Assembly: GCA_021234155.1 (NCBI GenBank)
Contig: JAJEKV010000031.1
Span: 1,667,614-1,731,613, forward strand
Length of the DNA: 64,000 nucleotides
From: Isoetes taiwanensis
Taxonomy: Eukaryota; Streptophyta; Lycopodiopsida; Isoetales; Isoetaceae
Direction of reading: 5' to 3'
The notes beneath the pieces were generated by a model. That model was given only the letters and a program-made list of their open reading frames with translations, was not told where the DNA came from and did not search any database. Below, piece after piece: positions 24,366 to 36,330 of the stretch. The stretch's first letter is position 1. Every line of letters starts with the position of its first letter. A program made the position numbers and the translations under genes.

Positions 24366-24665
24366 ATGTCTGACCCTTCGTCCAATCCTCTCCACCATGT
24401 GGATTATAACTTTCTAGGGAATGTTGTGTTAAAAGTTAATATTCGTTTTTTTAATGGAAGGACGTATTTCATTGATCGTGCAACATCAACTATGACTCAC
24501 ACGACATCAAAAATATTGGCCAATCTCAAACTCATGACCTTGAGCATGGTACGTTTAATCCTACCATTGCACCTCATTATTCATTTTGCTTGCAAATTCT
24601 CAATATTTTTATCCTACATTCCTGAACTCAATTTTTTACTTAATATTTTGCAAGGTTTTACCTGA
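24366..24665 (+). CDS. ORF of 99 aa, unknown, identical in both duplicate copies
   Basis: It starts MSDPSSNPLHHVDYNFLGNV, with a hydrophobic C-terminal half (IIHFACKFSIFLSYIPELNF). The copy at 45429-45728 is identical. Because the whole surrounding block of about 370 bp is identical at DNA level, the conservation says nothing about coding. No family is recognised; it may be chance. Confidence 0.2.
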   Translation: MSDPSSNPLHHVDYNFLGNVVLKVNIRFFNGRTYFIDRATSTMTHTTSKILANLKLMTLSMVRLILPLHLIIHFACKFSIFLSYIPELNFLLNILQGFT

Positions 24666-25789
24666 GATTATGTGATCCCAGTGTCATGAACCTACGCAAA
24701 AACAAGGAAAATATGTGGAAAATCATAAAAATCTGAGAGAGAAATAAGTCAAGATCGACCAAAAGAATCACGAAATGTTTGTATAATCTGAATATCAGGT
24801 ATAGTCGTCACACCCAGTATTAAACTAGAATGTTAAGTAGAAATTTGAAAAGTGTAAGTTTACATTATCAAAGACACGATTGAGTTCAAATCAAAAATTG
24901 TGTTCAAAATCTAGAATTTGGTAAAACTAGTAATGGGTATGCAGCATTCTGGAAGCCATAATCTGATTCCTTTTAGATATCCATAAAATTGTACGTAGCA
25001 TAGAATAGTTTTTAAATTTGAAAGCATAAAAATGGAAAAAGAAAAGAAAAAAAGAAAATGACTTGAGACATAGCTTATGAGGATACAACACACAAGATTA
25101 CAATGATCATGAGTGACTTTTCATAATGAGCTTATGTGATTTAAGGCCTTACCAATGTTATGATGTATAATTTGAAGCTTAGTTGACTTGAGTGAATGGA
25201 ATATTGAGTTGTGCAATGAAGCGGCACAGAATACAATTTTTGCTTTAAAGTGATGCTTTTGCTCATGGGCCATTCATGGGGATACTTAAGGACTCAACAT
25301 TGAAAAAATTAAAAAAACTGGCATTCGAAACCATGCATTTGAAAATACTCCACCCAATATCAAAATTGTATAAACGACCACTGCTGCATATTAAATATTT
25401 CTAGCATCAATTGTGTAGGTTGAGTGCGCAAGGTTGCAAGATAGATTCTCATATTTCAAACTTATTAGTAGCATTAAACCTCACGATATGATGAGAGTTC
25501 TACATCATAGATGGAAGGTAGAAAATATTTGCCCTCAAGTGCGAGAAAAGGGGAGATTTATATGAACTTGTGGAAATATAAAAATGAGCAACGCGTGTCA
25601 CCTATGGAAGTGATGTTTTTCCACCTTCCCAAAAACAAAGTATGCTGATTGGCATCTCTTGGCAGCAAGTCCACTACATACAACATGGCCCTATGAGGGC
25701 TAAGCGTAGAAGCTTTGGGGAAGGAGGAATCTTGTGATGGGAATAATGTCAAGGAAGGTGTCTAAACCTTGATTTTAGTAGTAGAATAT

Positions 25790-28700
25790 GAATGAAGTAG
25801 ATAGATACATTATTGTCCTTGTGTCCTGTAGAGCAGTGGACTTATGTAGCATGGTGAGCTCCCACGATGAAACTACTAGCATCATCTTTGGTTTTACAAT
25901 GTAAACATTTTATGAAGGCTTTCACTTTTCTCTATTATCGGCTTTTTAGCTTTGGATGAAGCTTCAAGGCGTTAGCAGTCGTCGTTATCAATAAACTTTG
26001 GCTGAGCATTTAAAGCCCGGTATGGTGCGCCTCTTTCGGAAGCGGTTCGCCGCGAAGCCCCTTTTCTTTATGTACTTCGGTGCCTTGCGGAGTCATTTCC
26101 GTGTGCGTGCGCGGATCCTCATTGTTTACGTCCTTGCCATCATGGGTATGCGAGGTTGACCCCTGCCCACATTTACGTACTTGTTCTGATGTCTTCATAT
26201 GCGGGCATTCATTTAGCATATGATTTTCATCTTCCACTTCCTCACATTACAAATTACGCATATCCGATCATCTTTTTCTCTATTCTCATAAAATACGTCC
26301 TTTTCAATTCTTAGGTCATGGCTTCCCATTCTAAATCTTGCTGGATATCCTTCACGGCTTTTCCTAGTAAGTATCGATACACTCTTTGTCCTATCATTTG
26401 TTGGGTTGAATCTTGTCATAAACCACATATTATCTTGGGCCCGTGTGTTTTCGCGGTAAGCTTGCGTAGCTTTGTTTGCCCATTCATCATTCCATTCTCC
26501 CTTCTTCTTTTTTTTTTATTGAAGCGACTATTTATAATAAGTAGGTTAAATATACAAAAGAAACTACCCTATATCAATTTAAAGATACTTTTAGAAAAAG
26601 TTATACGAAAGCATAGTCTCTTTTTGAGCGATATGATTAAACTAATGAATTCCTTAGGTCTTTGGTTTGTCCTTTTCCCTTGCTTCCCCTTCTTGTCCGG
26701 ATGGAATGTCGCATTAGGTGCATTTACGGTTACCTTGTAGCCCATGTTGGGCTGTTGGCCTTTGGCATCTTGTTTCGCATATCAGTCGCCGTACCGAATA
26801 TTTGGCAATTTTGGTCCGCAGCGGCAACCCGCAGGGCGCGTATGGCGCCGAGATGTGCGGATGTATCGGCTGGGCGAGGAACTTGATCCATTCAGCACCC
26901 GTTACTCGGCTTTGTTCGCTTTTCCATTTGAGCCTCCTAGTCGCCGGGAACAAAGTATACCGCGGCAATAAGCGACTCATACATTAACACTAAGGATCCA
27001 ATTAATATCATACAATACGTTGTATAATCCCTTAGGATAATTCAAACCGAATATGAAGGAGTTTCTCCTTTCCAAACTCTCCCGCGAGGAGGATATATAT
27101 TCTCGATCCGTTGAGTTGTTAGGCATGAAAGAACTCTTTGTGATTCGAGGTACTTGAATTTTGGCCTAGGATCTCGGAGGCGGGTTCGAACCCATTAGGA
27201 CCATAGGCAGAACTGAATAGATGATTTCATCCTCCTTATAGGCTAGGCATGCATCACAAATATAATTAGTCATAGAAGTTTAAATCTCTTATAGTTAGTA
27301 GCGATCCATATTGCCATAAATTTGCCACATAAAGGCTTTGATTTTTGGATTAATTGGGCTACTCCACGCCATTTGAGAGTTCCTCCTAGGCGTGTCAGAA
27401 GAAACTCCCCATTTAAGGTGAATTGTAGCAGTTTGATCTCTCATGAGAAATTTGTAGGCGAATTGACTTTGTAGCCATTCACCCCATTGTGCTTCAAGAG
27501 TCAGGAGTGGGACCATCTACCATTCACTCTTTGTATGAATAATGGCTTCATCACGACAGCGTGAACCTGGCCCATTAACCCCAGGGTGAGGTTATGAAAT
27601 AAAAATAATCCCACATTATCATCATATAGATCTGCGATCATGAGTGATCCCTTTTAACTTCAAAGTTTGGCTTGATGGAAGTGGCCGGGCTAGGCACATC
27701 TATCGGGATTATCCAAAATGAAAGCGGATTCCAAAAGTAGTTGGTCTGTGGATAATATCAGTGTTACTAATATAATCCCAGTACAGAGATGGGGTGCTTG
27801 ATCCTATCATAGAGAGCTTTATGAAAATATTTTTCTTTTACCAAAGCCAAACCTTGCTTTCTTATAATGTAGTTCCAGTCCACTATGCAGCGCGACTTGC
27901 AACACTCTTCCATAGGCCGGGTACGGCACTATACATTTGGCCCTTGGGGAGATAAACACATAATAATACCTTGAAGCAATGGGTAAAGCATGTTAGGGTG
28001 TACCACTTTTGGAACACCGCAAAGTACATACAGGTATGAGCGGGTACTTTCTCATTTTATTTTCATTAAAACTAGTACAAAAATCAAAATAAAAGTCAGG
28101 CATTAATATTCAAAGGATTAAGATAAAGATAATGCTACTGAAAATCCAAAATATATATAAAGTTCTAAGAATGTACCTTTTATTGAGATATTACCGCAAT
28201 TTACCGGGTACCCGGTCACAGGTACCTTTTAAATACTTTGGTCACTAAATAATGCGCAAGGGACACCCTAATAACATGCTTTTCGCATTAGTAACTTTTA
28301 GGAGCTAAAATGTTGAAGATTGATAGACACATGAGGAGGATATCATAAAATTAGCTATAATAGCTCGCGCCATTCTTGGAAAGATATTTAGAATTGAGTG
28401 TCCACCTTTTTTATAAAATTTATCGAGTTATATCATTCCACAATTCCGAGCATTGCGCCCTAAATTAGCCGAGATACCCGATAATTAGATTACAAGCTCC
28501 GGTTTCATCCCATTTTTCTTGTCCACATTGCTACATCCCTAAACCAAATTTATTTGCTCGATTATGTGGGCCATTGGTTTCTGCCGAGTCTCATATACTA
28601 TGGTTGTTTGGTGTATTGGATTCTCAACTTGAATTCTGATTTATGCCATTGCACAGATATTCCTTCACCTTCTCCCATTTCTTTTATTAGCCGGGTCCCC

Positions 28701-29520
28701 TGACCTCGCCCATATAGTTGTGTGGTTGCATACATTGCGGTGAACAAATTTCCCAATTATTATTACGCTTTTGTTGCAGAGAAATTTTTTCATATTGTAA
28801 ACTCAGATGGTTGGTTGGAATCTTGTATACATCCCTTTAGCCCATTTCCACAATAACTTAGATGCGGTGCGTGTGCATTATCCCGGTCTCACGTGATACA
28901 TTGATTCTTCTAGCTTCAGTTCCCAAATATCTAAGCGGTTTGTGTACATTCTTTGTCGAAAAAAAGACTATTTTTGGTTTTAGCGAGATTGCTTGTCAAC
29001 CACGTGTCTTTTAGCGAGAAGCTTTCCAGCAGTTTGTTAACTTTATGCATTTCCTTGTTTTTGTGGCCATCATACCCGGGTCATGCGCATATAATAACAT
29101 GATGGGTACTTTGGTGTCCCCTAGTATAGAGAGCGTCTGCATCCCCTTCTTTGTTACGCTGTAAGAAATCACAGCAATGCATCTATGTATATTCGAGCGG
29201 TGTAGAGGATATTAGGCATCTGCTTGACTCCAGTGTGCGTAATCTGTACTTTCCCTTCTTCTTCCATTTTACATATACATTTATAGATGCAGTCTTGCAA
29301 TTGCCCCTGTATATCATATCCTTTGGTGCACCGCATATCTATAAGCCTTTGTTAGTTTTCCCTACGGGCTGTGTCCAACTTTCCTAAAGTCCACAAAGCG
29401 GCATATTACTTTCTTCCCACGGTTTCTATTTTGTTCTGCAATATCACGAGGGTCACTAAGTGATCGTGGTTGAGTATTCGGCTGAATCTGCTTGTCTCTG
29501 TGCTCTCTGGTTCCCTCCTT
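25790..29520 (-). mobile_element. LINE with decayed reverse transcriptase (copy A)
   Basis: The minus strand carries pieces of a non-LTR retrotransposon polyprotein in order. At about 29.24-29.17 kb GVKQ and YIDALL mark the RT template-grip block. At about 29.10-29.07 kb VPIMLLYAHD is a damaged Y-A-D-D catalytic motif, followed by KLTNCWKASR and LAKTKNS, as expected after the active site. At 27.37-27.31 kb WSSPINPKIKAFMWQIYGN resembles the zf-RVT linker. At 26.36-26.20 kb MGSHDLRIEKDVFYENREKD, DRICVICNV and ENHMLNECPHM form the C-terminal zinc motif. A candidate 3' end with a GTCC...GGAC stem and TATCTATCTA lies at about 25.86-25.79 kb. The frame is broken throughout. Predicted plus-strand frames at 26.3-27.0 kb are antisense to this element. 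Confidence 0.75.
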
Positions 29521-29749
29521 ACGCCCATTGCTTATTATTGTCTAAAAACTTTTCCAAACCATTTGCAAAAAATAAAACTCACCATTATGGATTACTTGTA
29601 ATTTCAGGGTTCTGTTGCTTCCTCCTTGTGTAGGGGTATCACCCACAATATAAAGCCCATCGGTGGGAGTCACACGTATTGTATGATCTTTAGTTGAATA
29701 TATCACATCTGTTTTCACAATGACTAACGTATACGCACATTTAAGCCAA

Positions 29750-31450
29750 ATATAAGGTACACGGAAAAAGACATGGATTGAGAATATGACACTATTAGAA
29801 TTAGGATGATGGTTATAGTACTTTCAATAGCCATTTGTTTATTTATGGTCTAGTGTATAAAAATGTTCAAAGGTCACATAGAAAGGAAATTTGAAGAACT
29901 CTCAAAATTCCAAATGAACACGTCGAACCCATAGCAGCAAAAGATTCAATATATGCAACATGATTTCCTAAGCAATATAATGCTTCTAATCAAGATTCTT
30001 TTGAAAAATGGAAGCGCATGGACCAATTTCGATAACTTCTCAAATACCCATGTGGGAAACTCTGTAACTCAAGATTAGCAGTCAAGTTGTTCTTCACCTT
30101 TTGACATCCATTTATAAAGGAGTAGTTTGACTTGGTTATAATTAACTTACTGATGTAGATGACATAAAGATCTTGGCATATATGCCATAAATATATCCTT
30201 TTAACATTCTACACTTATACAAATATCTACTCTCTATAACTTACAAAAATGGTAAACGTCGACAAATACTTACTCTTTTGTAACCTGCAATTTCGAATAG
30301 TGGGATAAGGGATTGTATCGGCCAAATTTTGAGAGAAATTATATTATAAATCTCAAGAGCAGTGAAATGAACAAATTGCTAGGAGCAACCTAGTTACCAA
30401 ATCCAGTCTTAAAGACATTCATGGATAAATGTCATGATCCACCTTGCATAAATTTTGCAATAGTACATTTAGATGCATCTATTTTTTGCTCTACTTTCCT
30501 CCGTCCATTCTGTGCCCATTCTATGCCCAAGCATTTGCCATCTAGAACAGAAGGATCAATGGAGCCTTTCACAAACAGATCCTCAAATGTAAATTGAGGT
30601 TTTTTCACTTATAGCAAGTCTTATAACTCAACGAAGCTCAAAATGTGTAGTAGAGCTATTCTCATTTGTTTTAACCATTTTTAAGTTCAACTGTCAATCT
30701 CAGGTAGATGCAATGTGTCAACTCCGAAGGAACTCAACATGCATAGAACAAAAGGGCCAAATGCTACAATATAATAATTTTGGCTACAAAATTGGCAAGA
30801 ACTATGGCACATTGATCAAAATAGCCATGACAATTGGGTATTCCTTTGAACTAAACAATGAGGAGTCAAACACTACAACGAATAACTTTGGCTACAAAAT
30901 TGGCAGAAACCATAGCACATTGATGAAATCTATTATAACGTTCAAACTTCAAATTGATACACCAACTTAATATGCAATAAGAGACTGGATCTGCTGAGAA
31001 TTTATAGTAGTCTAACTGCATCCTATAATAACTCAACTCAAAAAGGAGGCGAAATTTGAATTGACACATATTAAAAGAGACCCATTAGATAATTTATTTT
31101 CAATAAATTGAATTGTGGCTGACATAAAATACATCTGAGAATACTCAGAAGTATCATGCAAAATATGAACAGTGAAGTTCGACACCTTTTTGTAGTGGTC
31201 CTAGTCTATCGAAAGCAGAGAAATATAATTTATATGCTTATCTTGATCAACGATAGGAAAGTGAAAAAATTCTTGATCATGTATGGCACAAAGTTCATCT
31301 ACATTACTTGTCTCAGGAGAAGCACAATTTAGATTAGATACCATCTTCTGCAATATATACAATATTGTGGACTTGAGAGTCATAGACATAATGGATGCAG
31401 CGTTTTGAATAGAACCAATAGGTCATAAACATACCTCAAAGAACCAAATA
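29750..31450. other. Unassigned stretch with a 108-bp-period repeat
   Basis: No gene is recognised. AATAATTTTGGCTACAAAAT (from about 30774) recurs near 30882 as AATAACTTTGGCTACAAAAT; both are followed by TGGCA and a GCACATTGAT motif, so two imperfect copies of about 57 bp lie 108 bp apart. The same pair is present in copy B. Confidence 0.5.
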
Positions 31451-31456
31451 TTAACA

Positions 31457-31920
31457 GAGGAAGGAAGGAAGGAAGTATATTTTAACGTCGCGGAGGCCAA
31501 ACTTGGCCTATGAGGCCGGTACATGTCTGATACACCATGAGATAAAACCACACCAAAAGACAAATGCTACTATACAATGTGTCCTACTCTTTGGGATGAA
31601 AAAAAACTACATGGGAGGAGAAAAACCACAGTAGTAAAATACTCCGGATCCGCTTGTCACTTGTAAAGGGATTCTCTAGCGGTAGAGACTTGCAAAATGT
31701 AGGATGTGAGATGGGCAACCATTGGCGTGCGGCAATTGATGAAGCGGTGCGCTTGAGCATCTAAGATCAGCAGCATGTGGTGCTGGATATGCGTATATGC
31801 GGACACTCTTGGAAGCAGGTGCTCATCCTCCTCTTTGTCGCGTAGTAACCTTTCTTGTATATTCTCTCATGCCGGGAGAGGACACGTCCATCAGCTTGGA
31901 ATTGATGCCTCCCCATCAAC
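31457..31920 (-). mobile_element. 5'-truncated LINE 3' end, (TTCC)n tail (copy A)
   Basis: Read on the minus strand, 31.85-31.64 kb translates to EEDEHLLPRVSAYTH, then LLILDAQAHRFI and MVAHLTSYILQVSTARESLY. It aligns position by position with the C-terminus of the LINE at 2.7-3.3 kb (EDEHHALQRCPAYAH ... MVARLGAYILQISAVRLAL). The 3'UTR, a stem-loop (inner stem AGGCC/GGCCT at 31494-31509) and a TTCC tail (31475-31457) follow. The matching insertion in copy B is at about 52600-53045, so it predates the duplication. Confidence 0.8.
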
Positions 31921-32094
31921 CATCACATGCATTTATTAGAGCACAACCAGTAGTAAAGAACATGTGCTAAGCTATCTAATAATAATTTTATGGCAATAAC
32001 CTAGATATTTGGAATCTAATTTAGGAATAACTTGTCTATTTAAAATCTTATGGATGGATTGACATGAGGCAAGATCAAAAACAATCGCTTTACC

Positions 32095-32177
32095 CAATCA
32101 TTTCACAACAAATTAAATACATGACTGTAAAGAACATTCTACTTACAATCATTTCACAACAAATTAAATACATGACT
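32095..32177. repeat. 32-bp repeat, two copies, 51-bp period
   Basis: CAATCATTTCACAACAAATT, continuing AAATACATGACT, occurs at 32095 and 32146. The same pair is preserved in copy B near 53210-53290. No gene is recognised in the rest of 31.9-33.2 kb. Confidence 0.85.
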
Positions 32178-33209
32178 ATTAGCTCAGCCTCCAACCCAAT
32201 GTCAATTGAAGATCAATGGAGGAATGATTGGCGGTCGGCTGAATGGGTGGAATATAAAAGCTTGTCCAGTGATAGGGAAGAAATCAGCGTCGTGAAAATG
32301 CGAGGAATGGCCTAATAGCTAAATTTGGATGGAAACATAATAAAACAATCAGTTGATAAGAAAGAAATTGACATCATAGAGATATAAAAGTCTTGAAAAA
32401 CAACGGCTAAAACATGCACGATGACATGAAAACAAATGTGAAAGCAGATGTGAAAGACACGAAATTTTATGCATTATATACAATAAAAGCCTAGACCTCT
32501 TGAATGTATGACAAACAAATTCAGATTAGCAAAGATTTTAAAAGCATTTCCAGCTGTGGCAATGAACCTAGCAAACATAGAGATAATTTCGGTGATTTGA
32601 GGATTTTACTTTCTGACTAAAATGATCTAATCATGTTCATTTATACGAAAATCAACCTAATAGCACTTTTGCAAATGGTAAAGTGAGTAAGATTTATACA
32701 AAGAAATAAGAAATAAGCTTTCATTTCTCATTACCAAAGAAATCGCCAAGAAATATTCATCCAACTCCTCCAGCATTACCCAGTGATACGCTCCAAACTT
32801 ATGTGAAACGTGTGCAGAAGATCCATAAAAAATGCATCAAAATCAAAAGTCACGATGATCCCACCTGATAAAGTGGGCGTGGTCAAAATATTCTCCTATG
32901 TCTAGCGCAGAGAGAGGCTTTTACCCATCTCACCCGAGTTTTAGGATAGTTTGGTAACAACCTTGCCAAGAGCTAGTTTTGATTATCATCTCAAAAAATA
33001 TTATATTGAGTACAACGATGGGTTGAACGTGCACCCATGAATAGATAAGCAAAACTTTGTTATATCTTCGAACAATCCGGATGAGGTCTAGAGTTAACTT
33101 CTTCCAGACGCTTATTGTTCTACTTGTTTTCAACAGAGGCATCACGTGGATCTGAAACCCCAAAGAAACATCGAATGCAGATATCCAAATAAGAATATTA
33201 TTCTAAGAA

Positions 33210-33265
33210 TTGAATAGAGTAGAATAAGTTTTTAGCGTCCACGGAGACCGATTGGCCTATGGGAC
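33210..33265 (-). mobile_element. LINE 3' terminus with (TATTC)n tail
   Basis: A stem-loop on the minus strand (33265-33237, GTCCCATAGGCCAATCGGTC then TCCGTGGAC) is followed by a degenerate TATTC tail. The inner stem has a G-U wobble where other copies have G-C. The probable copy-B counterpart at about 54290-54345 is badly scrambled. Confidence 0.65.
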
Positions 33266-33390
33266 CCAAACAAAAAGAGAGCAGCAAGCGTATTACTGAC
33301 AGGATTAAAAAACCTTGCCCCGAGAACCGTGCACTGACCCTGTATGCTCAAGCTCCTTTGCATGCTCACAAATGAACTAAGAAGCAGAGT

Positions 33391-33456
33391 TGAATGAATA
33401 GAATAGAATAGAATAGTTTTTTTAATGTCCACGGAGACCAATAGGTCATGGGACCC
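33391..33456 (-). mobile_element. LINE 3' terminus with (TATTC)n tail
   Basis: A stem-loop at 33454-33427 has an inner stem GACC/GGTC around a four-base loop, and outer arms GTCCCA and TGGAC. The tail (33416-33391 on the minus strand) is TATTC repeats. The copy-B counterpart is at about 54475-54530. No coding sequence of the element is left. Confidence 0.7.
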
Positions 33457-35091
33457 ATACAATGGGCTAGTACAATCATTACTACTAGGAACCCTGATTG
33501 GAGGGACCCTGGAATAATAAAAACAACGAAAATGCACATCATCTAAAAAATTATGAAGTAAACCCCATCCAAATTCATAAATGCAAACTTACCGCGGCAA
33601 ATTTCCAGAGAGATAATAAAACCTACTATCCCTATCCTCCATACGACCTCCATGTTGGAAATAATGACACGACCTCCCTGCAAACTATCTATCATGATAT
33701 CTCATGATATCTTGAATCTAGAAATCATACCAAAGTTTTTTTTTTCAATTTTTGAAAATCAGAAATATTTTCTGGATGCCAAAACATTGAAAACTCAGAA
33801 AAAACCAACTAAAAAAAATCCAAAAAGTTTTAGGAACCCTGGAGAAACCAAATTTAAATAATAGGATAATTTTAGTCGAATCATGAGTTCACAACATTGG
33901 AAAAACATAGAAATCAAAAGGTCACAAGTCCTGGAGCTCTCTTTTTATCACTTATAGCATGAAAATCCCTAATTTTTTCATGTCATCCCTGGCATTACAA
34001 TTCTACAATCCTAGAGACTTCCATCAGAAATATTTGCAAATTGCATATTCATTCCTACTGCATGTAGATTATCGGGAGAAGATGCTGCGTCTCAAGATCC
34101 TTACAAAATCGTACACTCTCATTCTATCTTCTGCTGAAACTTCTTCAACTATAGCTAGTAGAACAATTGATATGACAACTCTCTACTTGATAGTCGCAAT
34201 GCCAGAAGAATTGACAACAAGACCAACAATCTCAAGCACAGATAATCAAATGTAATGCAACAAAATTTTCGACAAAATATGGAAGTTGATATCTACATTA
34301 AACTTGGATTTATAACCAGCGAGCACTAGAAATAAGAAGTTCGAAATACGCTTTTCACAAATTGGGCGAGAAGATTGAAAGGCAAAGCCGGCTTGTATTC
34401 TGGCTATAGGTACGGCGGAGGGAGAGTAACTGCAGGATTGAATCCAAGGATAGGGCCGAAGTTGCATATATAAAATACGAAAAAAATATAAAACGTATAA
34501 AACTTCCTTCTTTTTTGCAAATATATGCGTTTTATACGTGAAAAAGGAAGAATAGCTGGCAGAAAGAAAGTCGTTGTAAAATGTTGTAGCCGCACATACG
34601 TTAGATCACATTCGCATATATTACGAAATTAATCCCTTGATGCAGGCACCTCGCTTGAGGCAAATAGTGTTGTGCACGAGGTTGCAATGTCCATGTCTTG
34701 TGGATGCCAAAAGCATAATGCGATCGCAAAAGCGTCACGAGACCACCTAATGTCCAGCGATTAGCATATGCGCATCACGAAAACAAACAAGCCACAACGA
34801 AACTTTGGTGCTCCATGTTGGACCGCAGGTTATCTTGTTATCGATGCAATAATTATATCGCGGACGTTCCATTGAGGATATATGACTGTGTCATGTTTTT
34901 TTTTCTTCTTCCACGAGGTCCATGATGTTAACCACATTTAAATTGTGCGGCATTCATGCGTAATCTTTACACATACTTTCTACGATATGGTAAATTCCTC
35001 GTCGATATCACGCGTAAAATGCGGCGACTACCAAGTGCAGTTCACAACTCCTTAGAAATGGTCTTCCTTTGATGTCGTAATTGACCTGCTA
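33457..35091. other. Unassigned stretch upstream of the coiled-coil gene
   Basis: No gene is recognised. A foldback, AACGTATAAAAC ... GTTTTATACGT, lies at about 34488-34540. The 200 bases before 35.1 kb may hold the promoter and first exon of the gene that follows. Confidence 0.35.
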
Positions 35092-36330
35092 TTGTGCTCT
35101 TCACGTTCTTTGTGCACCAGAGGTTTGCGCCTCTGCTGCAACCCTAGCTACATCGATCCTACAGGACTACTTCGACATGATTTATCCAATGGCTATGATT
35201 CCAGTTCTTTTTCAAACCCTAGTTGCATTTTTGTGGATCAAACAGTAGCTATTTGGATGCCCAAAAAGGTAGACCCTAAATCTCCCTTTTTGCCTCTGAT
35301 TTTGTTTGTTTCTGTTTGCCTTTATCTGACTCATGCATGCTTTCTTTTCTAGGTCGAAATGAGGTTTGCAAGCGCTATTCAGGAATTCCATATTTATAGA
35401 TTGCTTTCAAATGACGGCAGAGATCCAGAAACTTTAAGTTGGGTTGATTGCCCCACATCTGATTTTCTTAGTATGTGGAAACTTGAAGTAAAAAACAATA
35501 AGATCAAACTCCACCAGGTAAAGCCAGAATTCACAGATGATTTGCAAGATTTGGTATATAAGGTTTATAAAAAAGGCTTAAAAAATAAGAAATCTAGGAC
35601 AGTCTTTGCTAGAGCTTTTGCATTGCAGCGCACTCCGATGGACTTGCTCATCTTGCTAAATTCATAGCGAATTGGGCTAGATTTACATGGAATAGAATGT
35701 AGCTTTCGGAGAGAAATACATAAAAAAAAACTGATATGGAAGAAATAAATTTGAAGAACATTCCTTTTGCTATTTCAGCCTTAGAGGCAGACTTAAATAT
35801 CTTGAATGATGCACTTGTTTTATTACAGCGTGATCTTAAAGAAAAGAAACCTGAATTGGTTAATATCAATGATAATCTTGTAGCTGCATAAATTTCACTG
35901 GATATAAGGGAAATGAAGAAAGATTTGTGAGGCTTGAGAGAGATTTATCCAAATAAAGATAGAACTTGAACCAAAAATCTGAAGAAGAGTGTGCATTAGG
36001 TCTTTTCCTGCTCACCATTGTGAAAAAAAAAGGGGAGACAGATACCCGGTAAGATATAGAAGATGCGATAAGAAGGCTAAGTGCATTATTTAGTTTTAAG
36101 CAGGACATGCAAGATGATTTGAGAGCTAAACTAGCAAACCTGCAGCATTTGATGTCTTTATTTCTTACCACCACACTCATCAAACTTTCTCCGAATGGAC
36201 CATGGAAAGAGTGAATGTAGCCAGGCATGGAATTCTAGTGTGTCAACTTCTTTGCCATGCATGTAAATAACTCCAATGTGACACAAGTTCCACCTCTATG
36301 GTGCTTCCGTATGCATGCGTAATCCTGTAA
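35092..36330 (+). pseudogene. Coiled-coil protein with C-terminal RING-like motif (copy A)
   Basis: A broken gene with one visible intron at 35269-35352 (donor AAAG/GTAGAC, acceptor TTCTAG) joining ...VAIWMPKK to VEMRFASAIQEFHIYRLL in phase 0. The second exon runs through KKGLKNKKSRTVFARAFALQ, then breaks at a TAG near 35665. After a frameshift it continues DGLAHLAKFIANWARF, then a charged, coiled-coil-like stretch (ALEADLNILNDALVLLQRDL, IREMKKDL) and FSFKQDMQDDLRAKLANL. A zinc motif near 36.22-36.31 kb is readable only by comparison with copy B. The TTG at 35092 is simply the edge of the open frame; the true start lies upstream or in an unseen exon. A coiled coil plus RING suggests a ubiquitin or SUMO ligase-like protein, but no named family is recognised. 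Confidence 0.5.

Noticed and set aside
26318-26987. Plus-strand frames of 75-140 residues
   Set aside because: They lie antisense to the LINE C-terminal region and have no domain of their own.
27176-27200. GGGTTCGAACCC resembling a tRNA T-arm
   Set aside because: No acceptor or anticodon arm fits around it, and the copy-B counterpart does not keep the motif.
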